Positions 23,236-36,659 are shown, counted from the first letter of the stretch. The stretch is DNA of 64,000 nucleotides from Rhytidiadelphus loreus (GCA_947034895.1 OX344762.1:9553501-9617500); one strand, 5' to 3'. Numbers and translations are program-made. The notes: a model not told the origin generated them from the letters alone.

Positions 23236-25806
23236 TCGGCCAACTATTTTGTAACCTACAACATGAGGTAAAATATTAACCCATCCTACCCCTTCCGTAC
23301 CTTCCAAAATTCAAAGACAATACATCTAATCCTAAATAAATGTGTTCATGAAATGCCCAAAGATTACAGAACCTTAAATTTGTTGCTTGAATTTGGGGGT
23401 AGGAGACTCTCTTACACTAAAATGGCCACCGAATCTTCATCTTGGCTCCAAATGGAGCGAGTCTTAGCTTTTTGAAAAGCTAACTTGACTATCTACCACC
23501 TCTCAAAAGTTTAGTGTCTTTTATACTTAGAATTTCCTCTTGATCTCGTCCATTGAAGTTGAACATCTCGCTTAAGTTGATAGTAGACCCCCTTGCACTA
23601 AAATGGTCGATGCATCTTCATCTCTGCTCCAAATGGAGCAAGTCTTGGCTTTTTAAAAAGATAACTTGACAATTTACCACCTTTCAAAAGTTCAGCACCT
23701 TTTATACTATTGTCCTCTTGATCTTGTTTGTCAAAGTTGTTGTTCTAATCTAGGATTTGTTTCCTTACTACCTCTAACTTCAACTCAACCTTCCCCAAAC
23801 CTCGGGGGGGTCATTTAGAGTGTCCATTAGAAACCAAGTGCAAACAAAACTTTGGACCCCTATATACTTTTTGAATTTTAAATAAAACAAAATTTAAAAA
23901 ATATGAATAGATTTTCCTACTTTGAAAGTTTATGTTTTGAATTATTGATATTTTTATTTTTTAATAATAATTATTTACAAATTTTTGAAGTAAAAAGATA
24001 CACTGTAGAATTGAAAAATAACTTTCACACCTCTACATTATAAAAGAAAAAATTGTCTAAAAAATGAACAAAAAATTCCTAAAAGTAATTCATTATTGAA
24101 AGCTCATTCTGAGTTGAATATTGACTCAATGGTCATCTAAATGTGTCCTCTATAATTATTTGAGTTGAAAAACATGCCATTTTAGTTCATCTTCTAGAAA
24201 TCTCTTCTAGAAATCATTTCATATTTTATTTGAATTGGAAATCTTGGCAATAGAAAGCTATAGTCATTATTAAACAATGTTCAAAATTTTAGGTTGAAAT
24301 TATAGTTTATTAGAAACCACTTGTTTGCATGTAGTTTGTTATAGTAAACTAAGTGCACCCCCAAGCCCCAAACTCATGGCAATGATTGACGTAAACCTAC
24401 TCGGTAAATTTCTAGGTTGCTACTCTTTAATAACTCCTTCCCTCAATCTCTTCTTCATTCTCCTCCCCTAGTGTGTATTCAAGTTTTAAGAAAAAAAAAA
24501 TGCAAGATAAGAGAGAGAAGGAAAGGAAAAAAGAAGACAGTATGGGATTTAATAGGAGAAGAAAGAGAGGGTTTTCAAACCCTACTCTCCTCCAACTACC
24601 ACTTGCCTTCATCTTCCTTGCTCTTTCTCTTTCTCTTCATTTCTTCTAATTCTAGTTTTCATTTCTTCTTGTCTTTACGTTTTTTGTACTTAGACTCTAC
24701 ATTCTCGATTCACTTCTAATACTAATATCTAATTGTGGTATTTTGTTTTCAATTTTTCATTTAGCCATTTGCCTACTTTAATTAAATTTACGAGTTTTAC
24801 TTAGTGTCTTTTTAATTTAATATTTCCATTTTTAATTCCAAAGTTCTACATCATTTTCACATAATTGCAATTCCTAAACTTCACAACATTTGTTATAGAA
24901 TTTTCCTACCCACCTATTGAAGAGTCCACTAATTCATGATTATAGCTTAAATTCATCAATTAATACATTTTGACTTCTGATTTCACCTAAATGGTCTAAA
25001 TTTTCCTATTTCTAATTTGTGAGCCAATGCGGTGGCTCACAATTGGTGCAACAAAATACCCAAGCATTGAAAGTGATTTGAGTGGGGAGGACATCCAAAG
25101 AGTTTTCAATTACTTTAAGGCTTGCAAGTAGGGGTGCCTAGAAATTACCAAGGCAAGACCAAGTGGAAGAAGCTATCACACCATTTGTCTTATCACCATT
25201 GATCCAAGCCCATATTGATGTGTAGCCACAAAAAATGTCAAACTCTAAGATCATAAGTGCAAAAGTTATAAAGTTTTGGATTCAACAAAGAAGCATTCAA
25301 ATCCATTAGAGGGGATATATTTGAGGCCTCTAGAAGATTGTTTTAGGTTGTTTTCTTTTATGTGAACCAATGCATTGTTGTCATAATTTTTATAAAATTT
25401 AAAAATACTTAAAAAATAACTTAAAAATATTATTTGACATGGTAATTGTCCATCCTTATTAGACTATTGATATGGCAAAGTTCCCAAGTTCCCTACATTC
25501 TAGAGACTTGCAGGAACTCACAATCATCTAGAAGCCTCAAAAAACACCTAATGATTCATAAGCAGTGATTGGAGAGACTTGATATGAAGGCTCCTTTGCC
25601 AAGTTAGGGAAAGAATAAAAGGCAGACTTAGTCATATACCATAAGTCGTGGTGGTCCAAAAAAATGAAGATCATTAGACAAGGATTTGGAGAGCATATTA
25701 CTTTGCCAACATTTTTATTGATCTTCATGGAGTACAAGAGCCACAAGTAATTATTTCACACCACTTAGCAATGGAATCAAGGTTGGTGACTAGAAAAGGC
25801 CTCAAG
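23236..25806. other. Gene-free stretch with a 181-bp tandem duplication
   Basis: Two diverged copies of about 181 bp start at about 23411 and 23592 (both CTTRCACTAAAATGG.., TGGAGCRAGTCTTRGCTTTTT). The rest is AT-rich, and 24.4-24.7 kb is CT-rich low complexity. No gene supported. Confidence 0.4.
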
Positions 25807-25809
25807 TAT

Positions 25810-27352
25810 CACTAGTAGAAAATCTGTGTCCAAATCAACAAAAAATAGACAAGAAAGTGTTGATTTTGTTAGTTCATTTTCTGTTGATTTGGACGTGTTG
25901 ACTTGGACATTATGAAACAAGAAAGTGTTGATTTTTTTGTTACAGTTATTGTTAATTTGGTCAATAATTTTTTTTTTTTTTTTTTTCTTTAAAATTAAAA
26001 AATTAATTTAAAAAAAATGCCAAGTGGCAGAGCCACGTCGCACCACGTGGCAACCCGCCATGTGGCACACCAATGCCACGTAGGCAGCCACCACCGTGGA
26101 GGTTCGAACCTTGGACCTCACGGTTGGGGTCCAAGACTCTAACCATTGAGCCAACCCGAATTCTACATGTGATAATGAAAATTAGAATTACATTTATATT
26201 GTTTTCCATTTTTTTTGTAAGAACAGCAGACTTTGATGACCTTTCTGGCATAGTAAAACACTTTTTTTGAAAAAACTTTGAACTAAGAAAAGTTAGATAA
26301 TCAAGCTGAATTTTACCTCCAAAAATCCGTTTGACATTTGAAGTCTCCAATCAAAAGTTATGAACAAAATTCAGAGCGGGTGTTTAAAAATGTCAACGAA
26401 AAATTTCATTTCAACCCCGCTCTGAATTTTGTCCATAACTTTTGATTGGAGAGTTTATATGTTAAACGGATTTTTGGAGGTGAAAGTTAGCTTGATTGTC
26501 TAACTTTTCTTAGTTCAAAGTTTCTTGAAAAAACATATTTTACTATGCCAAAACGGTCACCAAAGCCTGCTGTTCTTACAAAAAAAAAAAAAAAATGCAA
26601 AAACAATATAAATGTAATTCAAACTCTACAATAGACATGTAGTTCTTGAATTAATAATTTTGTGTGTTTTGTAAGAACAGCAGATTTTGGTGACCATTTG
26701 GGAATAGTAAAATACTTTTTTTCAAGAAACTTTGAACTAAGAAAAGTTAGATAATTAGGCTAATTTTCACCTCCAAAAATACATTTGACATTTGAAGTCT
26801 CCAATTAAAAGTTATAAATAAAATTCAGAGCGGGGTTGAAATGGACCTTTTTGTTGACATTTTTAAACACCCGCTCTGAATTTTGTCTATAACTTTTGAT
26901 TGGAGACTTCAAATGTTAAACGGATTTTTGGAGGTGAAATTTAGCTTTATTTTCTAACCTTTTTTAATTCAAAGTTTTTTCAAAAAAAGTGTTTTACTAT
27001 GCCAAAAAGGTCACCAAAGTCTGCTGAGTTCAAAAAACACAGAATTGTGAGTAAAAAAGTGTTAAATTGTTGATTGTTTTGTTGATTTGGACGTTGACCT
27101 ACCAAAAGTAACAAAAAAATTTAACCATTTTGTTACCTTGTGCCAATTCAACAAAAAATTGTGAAAATGAACAAAAAAGTGTTTATAGTTTTGTTGATTT
27201 GGACGTTGTACTACCAAAATTAACAAAAAAATTTAACCATTTTGTTACCTTGTGCCAAATCAACAAAAAATTGTGAAAATGGTCGATACAGTGCCCACAT
27301 TAACAAAAAATTGATGATTTTTTGTTGATCTGGACATCATTTTCTACTAGTG
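25810..27352. mobile_element. Non-autonomous CACTA-like element, 1543 bp, TAT target duplication
   Basis: Terminal inverted repeats begin CACTAGTAGAAAA and stay similar for about 36 bp (..GTCCARATCAACAAAAAAT). The duplication TAT is present at 25807-25809 and 27353-27355. The interior holds several large inverted and direct repeats (for example TTCAGAGCGGG and CCCGCTCTGAA around 26370-26420 and 26825-26880) and no transposase. A SINE is nested near its left end. Confidence 0.92.
25968..26160 (-). mobile_element. tRNA-derived SINE nested in the CACTA-like element
   Basis: Read on the minus strand, a tRNA-like head contains an A box TGGCTCAATGG (26143-26153) followed by GGTTAGAG, and a B box GGTTCGAACC (26101-26110). 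A GC-rich body with CACGTGG words follows, and a 19-base A tail ends it (T run 25968-25986 on the plus strand). The order A box, B box, body, A tail is that of a Pol III-transcribed SINE. Flanking duplications were not identified. Confidence 0.7.
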
Positions 27353-27355
27353 TAT

Positions 27356-28420
27356 TTGGAATGTCTTGTCACTTATCTATATTAATGGAGAAGTTCCACA
27401 AACCCTCTACAACAATGCAATTTAGGGCATTAACAAGGCATGGATATATTAGTAGTGAAGTGTGTTATTTAAATACTTAATTAGATTAATTGTGATAGAC
27501 CAACTACATTTAAAGAGACATCTTATTTTCAAATGAAGGACTAGGAGAAGCTAATGAAGAAAGTCGGTTAGATTAAATGGAACAAACTATGGATGACAAT
27601 GGAAGAGATTCCCATATTGGCTTGGGTCTCTATGGAAAAAGACTCTATGAGAGAAATGAAGCCACAAGAAGGTAACTTTAGGGCTATTTGCCAAGTTATG
27701 AAGCAATGCATTGTTGGTCAGAATATTAAAAAATTATTAAAAACTAAAATATTAAAAATAATAAAAAATAATAGTATTTGACATAGCAATGTCTACACCA
27801 CGTCAATAACCTTTGTGTGCTCTAGATATTTAACCACAATAGGGTTTCCAACCTTGGGAACGTGTAAAGAACTTGCAGCCCTCTTGAAGCTTCATTTTCT
27901 TTCTAATGATTGTTTACATTTAGTTAGTTTTTGCATTTAACAAGATGGTAATGCTATATAGAGGGACCAATTGGAGAGTGCAACAATTCTTAGGTGCTAC
28001 TAGCATCATTGAGGTAAAAAATTTCAAGAAGAAGTTTACCATATGGTATAAATTCTAGAAGTCCTGAAATACCAAATTCAACTCTTCAGTTTTGTGGTCT
28101 AGAGGTATTATATATGTTGGTACTTGAAAGGATAGATGTATTATATTGGTACTTGAAAAGAGCACCATCATCAAATTGTGGGGACTTTGAGCTACTTACT
28201 CCATTGAGACTTTGGCATGGTGAGAGTACGGGACTATTATGCCTAGAACTATGCCGATGTATAAGGAAGAGGGCCCAAACTTGTGCCATTGGTTGTCAAG
28301 GGGAAGAAAAAAGATAGTACAGAAGCAAGTATGGAAGGCTTTGTGACCATTGTGTCCATACTAGTGGTAGATCTAGTGCATTTCAACTTGATTGTATGAT
28401 TTTTATATAGTTGTACATTG
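27356..28420. other. Gene-free AT-rich stretch
   Basis: No gene, transposon end or RNA gene recognised; only short frames. Confidence 0.4.
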
Positions 28421-28423
28421 GTA

Positions 28424-28548
28424 AAAAAATCAGTCCCAATCTGTTGTTTTGGTCGCGTTGATCATCAACAAATTTCTGTTGATCAACAAAAATTTGTTGA
28501 TGATCAACGCGACCAAAACAACAGATTGGGACTGATTTTCTACTAGTG
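28424..28548. mobile_element. Foldback CACTA-type MITE with a truncated left end
   Basis: A near-perfect hairpin: AATCAGTCCCAATCTGTTGT on the left is matched by its complement on the right, around a GTTGATCAAC-rich centre. The right end finishes TTTTCTACTAGTG, but the left end lacks the corresponding CACTAGTAG. GTA flanks both sides (28421-28423 and 28549-28551), as expected for a 3-bp duplication. Confidence 0.75.
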
Positions 28549-28551
28549 GTA

Positions 28552-29654
28552 GTGGGATTATTGTAGCCAAAGGTAAAGGTACTTCACACATTTTTATGTA
28601 GAAGTGATGAGTCCTTGCAAGAAGCACATTTGAAATTGAAGAGATTAATCTTTGCAACACATGGGGGGACTTATACAACATCTTGAACAAGGTATAAGTT
28701 GAAGACTCTTGTCCACAGTGAGACTTTGAGGTTGAATGTATCACCAACCTTGAAGAGTTGAAGTATGTATTTGAAACCTCTAAGAGAACTAAAATAAATC
28801 TTTTGGAAAAGGCAACAATGGATTTTTTGCAAAAGGAAGAAAACCATCTAAAAAGATTAAGCCAACTCAAGTTAGCCTTCCATTCAATGTTAGTAATACT
28901 GACATTATATACTTCAATTGTAGGGATGTTGACCATCGATGGTTAGACTTCAGAAGATCAAGAAGAAAGAAACCTCCAAGAGTTCTCCAACAATCTTTGC
29001 ACAACATATATTAACAGCTAAAGAACAATTGTGACAATATGTGTTTGAAAATTATTATAAAATAAGTAAAACTTAGGTAAAAAAGATAATAATGTCAACC
29101 ATGTGTCTTTCAAAGATAGGCCTACAATCTACCACATTATCAAATCTTGAAGCACCATTAGTTGCACTACAACCACATTGTAGCCACATTGCAATCACAA
29201 AACAATGACCATGAATAAATACAATCAAAATTGACAATACCATGTCAGGCTCATGCACTTTCTTCTTCAATTGTTGAGTAGACATTTTGAGGTGGCATAA
29301 TGCTCCACGTCAACATCCACATAAATTTAATGCTGGAAAAAAAAACTTTGTCCTAAACAACTTGGATCTGAAATATGACTTGTCTATAATAATTGGAGCT
29401 CTCCAAATTAGCACTAACTGTACAACACTCCTTTTTCATACAACACTCCTTTTTCTTCTGGTGATTTTTCCCTAATTTCTTCCAATGGGACCAAAAAAAT
29501 TGGAAAAAGTGAGATTAAACATTAGAAAAGTGAGATTGAAAATTTGGAACTATCCTATTGAGTTTTCTAGTTTAAAATTGTTCTATGCATTCTAATTCAA
29601 CCAAAAGTTATTCCTCATTATAAAGTTTTGATCAACTCTAAGGGAAGACGTATT
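28552..29654. other. Gene-free AT-rich stretch
   Basis: Short frames on both strands only; nothing recognised. Confidence 0.4.
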
Positions 29655-29957
29655 ATTAGATGGAATTCAGCCATCGGGGAGGGCTATGAGTTCCCTAGCC
29701 GAAACCCAGTCGAAATCCGCCAATACCCGCCGTTCCCCGCCTGTGCTAACTTAGCCAAGCGAGTGCCAGATCAGAGTTTTTGAAAAAAAAAAAAAAAAAA
29801 ATTCAACTTTGTTTTTCATTTTAAGGACTTAAATTTTATTTTATTTTATTTTATTTTTGAAAAAAAAAAAATGCCGGCGCGTTCGGTGGGGGTCCCAGGG
29901 AACGAGGCTGGGAACGACACTGAAACAGCCCTCTAGCCCTCCGGAATCCCACCTAAT
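29655..29957. mobile_element. Foldback/MITE-like element, GC-rich ends, A/T-rich middle
   Basis: Left end ATTAGATGGAATTCAGCC and right end (complement) ATTAGGTGGGATTCC are inverted relative to each other. GC-rich arms (GGGGAGGGCTA) enclose two runs of 12 to 19 A. It resembles the element at 32749-33066. The target duplication is uncertain because the end words are themselves symmetric. Confidence 0.5.
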
Positions 29958-32748
29958 GACTCCCTCTGTTTCAAAAGAAATTTGAGGTTGCAGAAAATTG
30001 GTTGTCTCAACTTAAGTTTGATGTTTTAATGATCAATAGAAATGAAAAGATAGGTGTGCTTAATGCATACTGTCATTTGGGCACTACAAAGTGACCAATA
30101 GTTCCCTTCAATGCTACATCTTGTACTTGACTACATGCAATAGCATGTAGTGATTGCTGCCATCCAATAGCTAGACCTAGACCATATATTAGTGCCAAAA
30201 GAGGAAAATTTTGTTTAACTTTTCTTTGTCTGTTCCAATTTTTTGTTGTTGTGATATGAATCAAAGAGTCAATGTCCTTTAATTAATAGGAGTTGATACT
30301 ACAATGAGTGAATAGTACAAAAGATGCATAGATCAAGAACATTCATATTGGAGTAGTTGGGAGGTTGGCGGCCGCCTTGAAGGTTTGAAGCCATCTTGCT
30401 TTTAGGGTTGTCATGACCCTCATTTTTGAGGTGTGCTCATGCCACCTTGGCGAGCAAGAGGGACATTGAAGTTGACTTCCCAAGCCTTACAAGAAATGAG
30501 GTATAAAGAATTAGGAGTCTTGAGCAATCAGAGCATTGTAACACTCTACTTGAGACAAATTAGATGGCATGTTGCACATGTTTGAAAATCTTGTAAGAAG
30601 ACGCATCCATGGATCTAAAGAATGCAAGGATATGAGTTGAGAGTCAAAAGTTATGACTCTTCAAAATTGGCAGTGTCCTGGCTGAGTCCCGAGGTGAGAC
30701 ATGGGAGTTCAGGTTTGGGAGGAATTCTTTAAGCCAAATAGGGCATGCCACATATCGTTGGAAAGTTGAGGAGACAAGATTTTTAAAATGCTAGGGCTTA
30801 TGAAGAGACACGCTATATGTTAAGAGTTATAGGCATCCAAATAGGGTAAAGCCCCACATGACTACTTTTCTAAGGACTCAGACATTTGGAGGGCCATAAC
30901 TTCTTCAATACTTGTCGTATTTGAGGAAATGATTAGTCCAAAGAGATTTAAAAAAAATTAGATCACAGAAACGGGCTTGTACTTTGGATTTGAAGTCCAA
31001 AGTTAAAAGTTATTCCGATAGAAAGATCAAGAGTCTTTTGAGGCCCTTTGTTTGAGAAGATAACTTTAAAATGAATGGCCTTCCAAGATGGGGAGTGCCT
31101 TGAGTGTTCCCAGAGACCCTTATGATAGAGGGGTTGTTGAATTCCGCAAAGAGTACTATAAGAAAGTTAGGTTGGTGAGGGAGCCTCACCATCACTTGTG
31201 TGCTACCATAGAGTGTTTGTACATTCTTTAATACCAATTGGATGTGTCCTGCTCTACACTAAGCCATGGTGTGAGTCCCATTTAGTGAGTTCAAATGAAT
31301 GAGTCCCAAGGTGAATTCCGAAGTAAGGTGAGTTGGACCTAGAAGGGAGTTGAATACCATTCAAGGGCAGTTAGCACTTAGCACTGGTGGGGAGTAGTGC
31401 CGCCACCAAGTGCTTGGACATGAATGGAAGTTCTGCCCCATGTCATCAAATGACATGCCCAATGTCTTGTAGGAATTAAATATTGGGATGTGAATAGTGG
31501 AGAGTCACAGAAGAATGAGGAACCCCTTGACTAGAGTTAGAATCTAATGGTGTGTGGCATATGCAATATTAGGAGATCATGACCTTTGGTATCATTAAAA
31601 GTTAAGTGCTACAAGAAGCACTTGGAGGTGAACTTAAGGTGATAAATGTCACTAAAAGGTGCGACAAGGTGACCACCAAATCAAGTTCATTGCCGTTGGA
31701 ATGAAACTTAGTATTGTTGAATGATAATGTTGTTGCCAATTGTGGTCTTGCTAGGCTACACACACAACCACTTCTTTTGGATTGTCAAGATAAGCTTCTA
31801 GATCTTTTTTGATAGTGCTTTCAATAGGTTTGGTTTCTATCGCTGCTATTACTTGGTTCTTTCTAGTTCTATTGTTAACTCTTGAAATAGAAAAGGAAAC
31901 ATTCCACTTTTTCCATGATCGGATAATTAGTCTTTGTATGTGTTCCATCAAGGGTGAGCCACAACTACAAGGAACATGATTTTGAAAATAAAATGTTAGT
32001 TTTCCATAGTTCTAGATGGTGGCTCTTCTTGAAGTGCCAAGTAGAAGATGACCTTCATCTCAATGAAACAAAACCACTTCTCGTCAATGCGGATCAAGTC
32101 CATCATGTCTTGAAACTATGATGGATGGGTTGGATTTAGCAAGATGAAAAACTGAATATAAGTGATCTTGTTTTATTCTGTCAAAAACATCTTGATTGAA
32201 TTCAAATAACGCTTGATATTGCCATCCATGAATTGTTGATATCGGGTCACTTTTGATATATTAATGTAGGCGGCAAGTGAGTGAATGTTTTGTTATTAGA
32301 CAATGATATCTCCTTTAGCTTATCCATTTCCAAAGCCTTTTGCTTGCACCTAATTCAACCCCATCTCCTAGTAGCAAACCCAGAACCCCTTTTCCAGATT
32401 TCGTGGCAAAGCTATACCCGTGTGAAAGGGAGGGCTATTTCCACGACCGTTCCTTTTTTCGGTGAAAAAGGGCTAATAAAAGTGGGGAAAAAAGGGGCAA
32501 TTTGTCTACCAATTTTTTTGGTACTAGTGTAAAAACTGCGATTTTGGAGAGAACTTTGGAGTTCAATAACGTTAGTTGTAGTGTTTTTTAATCTATGGAA
32601 TTACTAAGTGATATGTGGAAATGTGAAACATTCAAAGATTTTTTTGTGCAAGTGCTATGCACAAGTGCTAAATGTAAAATTGTATGACTGCAACTTCTGG
32701 TGAATAGTATTTGTGAATATAATATGTAAATAGTATTTTCCTGAATGT
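29958..32748. other. Gene-free stretch
   Basis: No coding frame beyond chance length. Composition is less AT-biased than the neighbours, suggesting old transposon DNA, but no family was recognised. Confidence 0.4.
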
Positions 32749-33066
32749 CATTAGAGGAGTGTTCGGACCCTTGGAGGGCCGTTTCAAGCAGCTTCGGGGG
32801 AACTGTCCCCCTGCAATTTTCGGGGAACGGCTGTTCTCGATAAAAAAAATTCAAAAAAATTCAAAAAATTCAAAAAAGTTTTACTCTTGAAATGCAAAAA
32901 AAAAAACAGAAAAAAAATTTCATTTTTTTTTTTGAAAAAAAAAATTATTTTTTTCCGACGTGGTAGTCGCCATTCCACGTCTGCAAGCTGTTGTGGCCCC
33001 CTTGCGAACCAGTTCCCGCAGTCTGAGAACTTACAACCCTCCGGGAGGCTGAAATCTCCTCTAATG
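32749..33066. mobile_element. Second foldback/MITE-like element of the same type
   Basis: Left CATTAGAGGAGTGTTCGG and right (complement) CATTAGAGGAGATTTCAG are inverted; both are followed by GGAGGG. The middle is A/T homopolymer-rich, as in the element at 29655-29957. A T-arm-like word GGGTTCGACTCCC lies just outside its right end (about 33070-33085, minus strand); I did not find a complete tRNA. Confidence 0.55.
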
Positions 33067-33452
33067 CATTAACAAGGGAGTCGAACCCAACTTGTGCAAT
33101 GCAAGACTGCCCAATGCAGTGTTAGTGTTTTGCACACAAGCCATACAAACCACATTAGTTTTAAAGGTTAGAGTTTCCAAAAAAAGTCACTTGCAGCTCC
33201 AATTCGCCAATCCGCTCGCAGCAGCCTCGATTAGACTCCTACCCAAAAAAGTCACAGCAAGTCCTGTGGAGCAGATGATGTTTGTCAAGGAAACATATAT
33301 ATTTGAGTTGCAAAGGTGGCAAAATCTCATGAAAACTAAGGAATAAAATTTAGTGGCTAGGATACTCACTTACTGAGTAAAGGATACCATTCAAGTATTG
33401 AGTTGCGACTATTTCACAGATCCCCTTGGCGGCCAACCTTGACAGCACTTTT

Positions 33453-36361
33453 TCAAGAATTTATAGCTTCCTTGTAAGGAAAATCCTGTAAGGAAAAATA
33501 TTGCTGGCCAAACATACGGACAACAAGGAGTAGATGCTTCCCCAATCTATTTCTCTGGCAAAATTTCAAAAATTTCAAAGTGAAAAAGCAACTCTCATCC
33601 TCCACGGACCCAAGAACCAAACAAGTCCCGATCTCTGCAAGCTTGAAGTATTCCGAAATTAGCTTACATAAGTGGCGTGACTGGGAAAGGTTACGCCACA
33701 ATTTGATGACCGGATTCACATTCAATGGAGGGCCACAGGTTGCTTCGCAGTTAGCTTACATCGTGATTCCGAACAGACCCTGCTGCAATTCTAGGGCTGA
33801 AGCGGAGAGCATTGCAGGGACGGTATGGGACACTCCACCTTCGTACAAAGGTTGGTCCCCGTTCACAGACTTATCAATACTGTAGAAGCTTTTTAAGATA
33901 GCCAAGTGATGGGCAAAGCTTGCCTCGGCCCCCTCTTGCTTCCAATACTAAGGGTAGATTATGCCAAAGGCATCTAGAAATTCTTGTTGTGGAAAGCGGC
34001 GGTCTAGCTTATTGGACAGAGATTGTGCAATGTCTGTGCCCTTAGTCCAGAGCCCAAACCAACCAAGTCAGAACTAAAAATGAGTAACTGAGATACCGAG
34101 TTCCAGTCCAACAAGCACCGTAAACTCAAGCAAACCAAACCAGCTACGTTAACAAACAAGCAAACCAGTGTACAAAAGGAAACAAACCAACTACATTAAC
34201 AAACAAGCAAACTAGCGTACAAAAGGATGTAAAGATCACAAGCAAGCACTTCAAAGTATTAATACAATAATTGAAAGTGTACAGTAGTCTAAGTAAAGAA
34301 GCACATGCCTAAAAACTTGCAAAGAAAAACAATTGGAAAGCTTAAAACCAAGAGAAGACCAAATAAAAATGCAAGCAAAGACGAAGAACATGCAAAGCAA
34401 AGACCAAAAACTTGCAAGAGACAGACCAAAGAAAAGGAAAGGAAAGAAAAAAAATGCAAAGCAAAAAAAATCCAGACTTGAAAACTGCCTCTCAATATTA
34501 TCTTGCAGGGCTGACAATGAAAATCCTGTTGCATCACAAAGATGTGTTCGTAGGCTTGCTTGTCGTGACAGGGTGAGTACACAGTGGTTACGGAGAGCTC
34601 CATCACCAAGTTTGAAATTCCAGAGTCACCCGGAACCTGATTCCACTTCGAGGAATGTCACCGCAGTGTAGTGAAATGAGGTCATTGTATCGGAGGAAGT
34701 CCTGCTTATTGTAAGCAGTGGTTCCATCGATGAATAGCCTCGCTAGTTCTTTCTGGTAGACCTTAACAACTTGCAAAAAGTCACAAATGAAGATGTCTCT
34801 TGCTTGAGAAATCTTTATCAAGCAATGAATCGCATTCACCATTGGAATGAAACAGGCCAAAGACAATAAGACTTCTACATCAGAGAGAAGGTCAAAGATA
34901 TCACCAGCACCAGCAACTGATTTGTGTCCAAGGCCTCCCGTCATGTCTACCCCCATTTTCACAAGAAAGGGTGTAAACTCCGACATGATATGTTGTGCAG
35001 GACTACGTATGGAAATCCATCGCGTCTCTACATTACGGAGCATTTTATTGCCCTTAGTTTCCATGAGATTTGCCAACATCTACAACTCAACATGCCTTTT
35101 GTTACTGCGACAGAAGTAGGAATACACTGACTGGAACATGCCCTCAAGCCTCGACACCATCAGATATTTTGAGAGAGTCTCCACAACTAAGTTAATTTTG
35201 TGGCTCACACAACTGGCTCCCAGCGTGAAGGGAGCCCATTTCTCTCGAATCTGTGCGGTAACTCCATTTTTGGCTCCCTGAAAGGTACTAATACCATCAA
35301 CACCAAAACAAACAAGTTTAGAAGCAATTTCTTTATGCATCAGACCACCCTCATCAATCAAAGCATGCATGATAACGTTGGTCAAGTTGTCCGCAGTGCC
35401 ACCATTGGACACACAAGACAAATGCAGCAAGTGTGGGATCCGTTCCCAACCATCCATGGTGTAAACATGCACACCAACCCAACAAGTTTGGTCCACTGCA
35501 GTGACCTCGTCGGCACTGATGGAGAGGACTCTTGCTGACTGCACAACACTCTTCAAAGCTGTTAGAACTGAACCATGAATGTGTTCGCTCATTTCCCAGC
35601 CAGTGCTTTCCGACCAATGCTTTCTAGGCAAACTCTTTATTTTCAAGCAAGTACTGCTGCCTTTCATAATCGCACATAGGACGGCCATGAGTAAGAACTT
35701 GAAAAAGGTTTGCGAATTGTACCCCTTTCCTCTTCAACTCACCCTCCAAACTGGCACTCAATTGATTGGCAACAATGTCCTCTTGCTTGCGGGCAGCCCA
35801 CAGCTTGACATGCATGCAATCAAACTTTTGAAATGTATCATCCTTCTTGAGATGTGGCAAGGGCACTCCATCTTCCTGACACACCCTCTTACCTTCATGT
35901 TTCTCTAAGTTGTCAAGTTTGGAGACCATGAGCTTCCTCCTACCTGTTATTGTTGTGCAACTCAAGCACACTACCGCAGTAAGATCTCCGTTAGCATCAA
36001 ACTCACCTTCCGCCCAAGCAAATTTGCAAGCCCAAACTTTTTGCCAACGTCGCGTGATCGTGCTAGGAGTAGTCTTTTGTCTCTTGCGTGCATTAGACCG
36101 TCCTTCCTTGCTCATTGTATCAGTATCCACAGGAGACACCACAGTGGCTTCAGAAGGAGGATCAAGGCCAAGTGATTGGGAGCACGATTGTAACAAGCGC
36201 ATCTCCAAAACATGGGTGACCTCAACGTCCATCGGCACGGAACCAAGTGTCGCCATCAGAGTGATTGGAGTACTCAACAAATACTTGCCAACCACTGGTG
36301 TTCCGGCTAGAACCAAAGCATCGGACACGGAAATTTCAAGTAACTTAAGTCGCGGCGCCAT
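33453..36361 (-). pseudogene. Decayed hAT transposase-like gene (copy 1)
   Basis: Reading from the ATG at 36361: a zinc-finger-like segment WACKFAWAEGEF..VVCLSC..KLDNLEKHEGKR, then (after a frameshift near 35640) RKHWSESTGWEMSEHIH, ISADEVTAVDQTCWVGVHVY, CFGVDGISTFQGAKNGVTAQI and METKGNKMLRNVETRWISI. The last exon (about 33453-34050) ends in LKLAE-like hAT dimerisation sequence: FKLAEIGTCLVLGSVEDESCF. It is a ribonuclease H-fold transposase family that cuts and pastes DNA. In-frame stops at 35080 (TAG), 33948 (TAG) and 33756 (TAA), plus the frameshift, make it inactive. Aligned with copy 2 (61827-63981), the TAG at 33948 corresponds to a Gln codon (YPQFW). Element ends were not found. Confidence 0.75.
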
Positions 36362-36659
36362 ACTCCGCGCCCATAGCAAATTAAACTCCTGCACAACACC
36401 ACGACACAACAACCGAACAATACAAAAGCTACCAGAATAACCAAGAAGGCACAAGAAAGCTAAGGAGAGAAAACAGATGAAGTAAACCAAAGCGCAGCGA
36501 TTGAATCAAAGGGGGGAAGCGAGGAAATCAAAACTTCCAAGTGAATTGCGTGAATCCAAGAGCGGTAGAAGGCACTCAGGCAGGGAATACAAGACAAGTG
36601 CAGATGAAAGCGCACTCCGAGTCCCCGGCATTATATTCACAAGCAAGTGGCAGCGATGA

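Noticed and set aside
24417..24719. 100-codon Ser/Phe/Leu-rich frame
   Set aside because: It is the translation of CT-rich low-complexity DNA.
33070..33085. tRNA gene suggested by GGGTTCGACTCCC
   Set aside because: Only a T-arm-like word is present; no acceptor stem, A box or anticodon arm could be folded.
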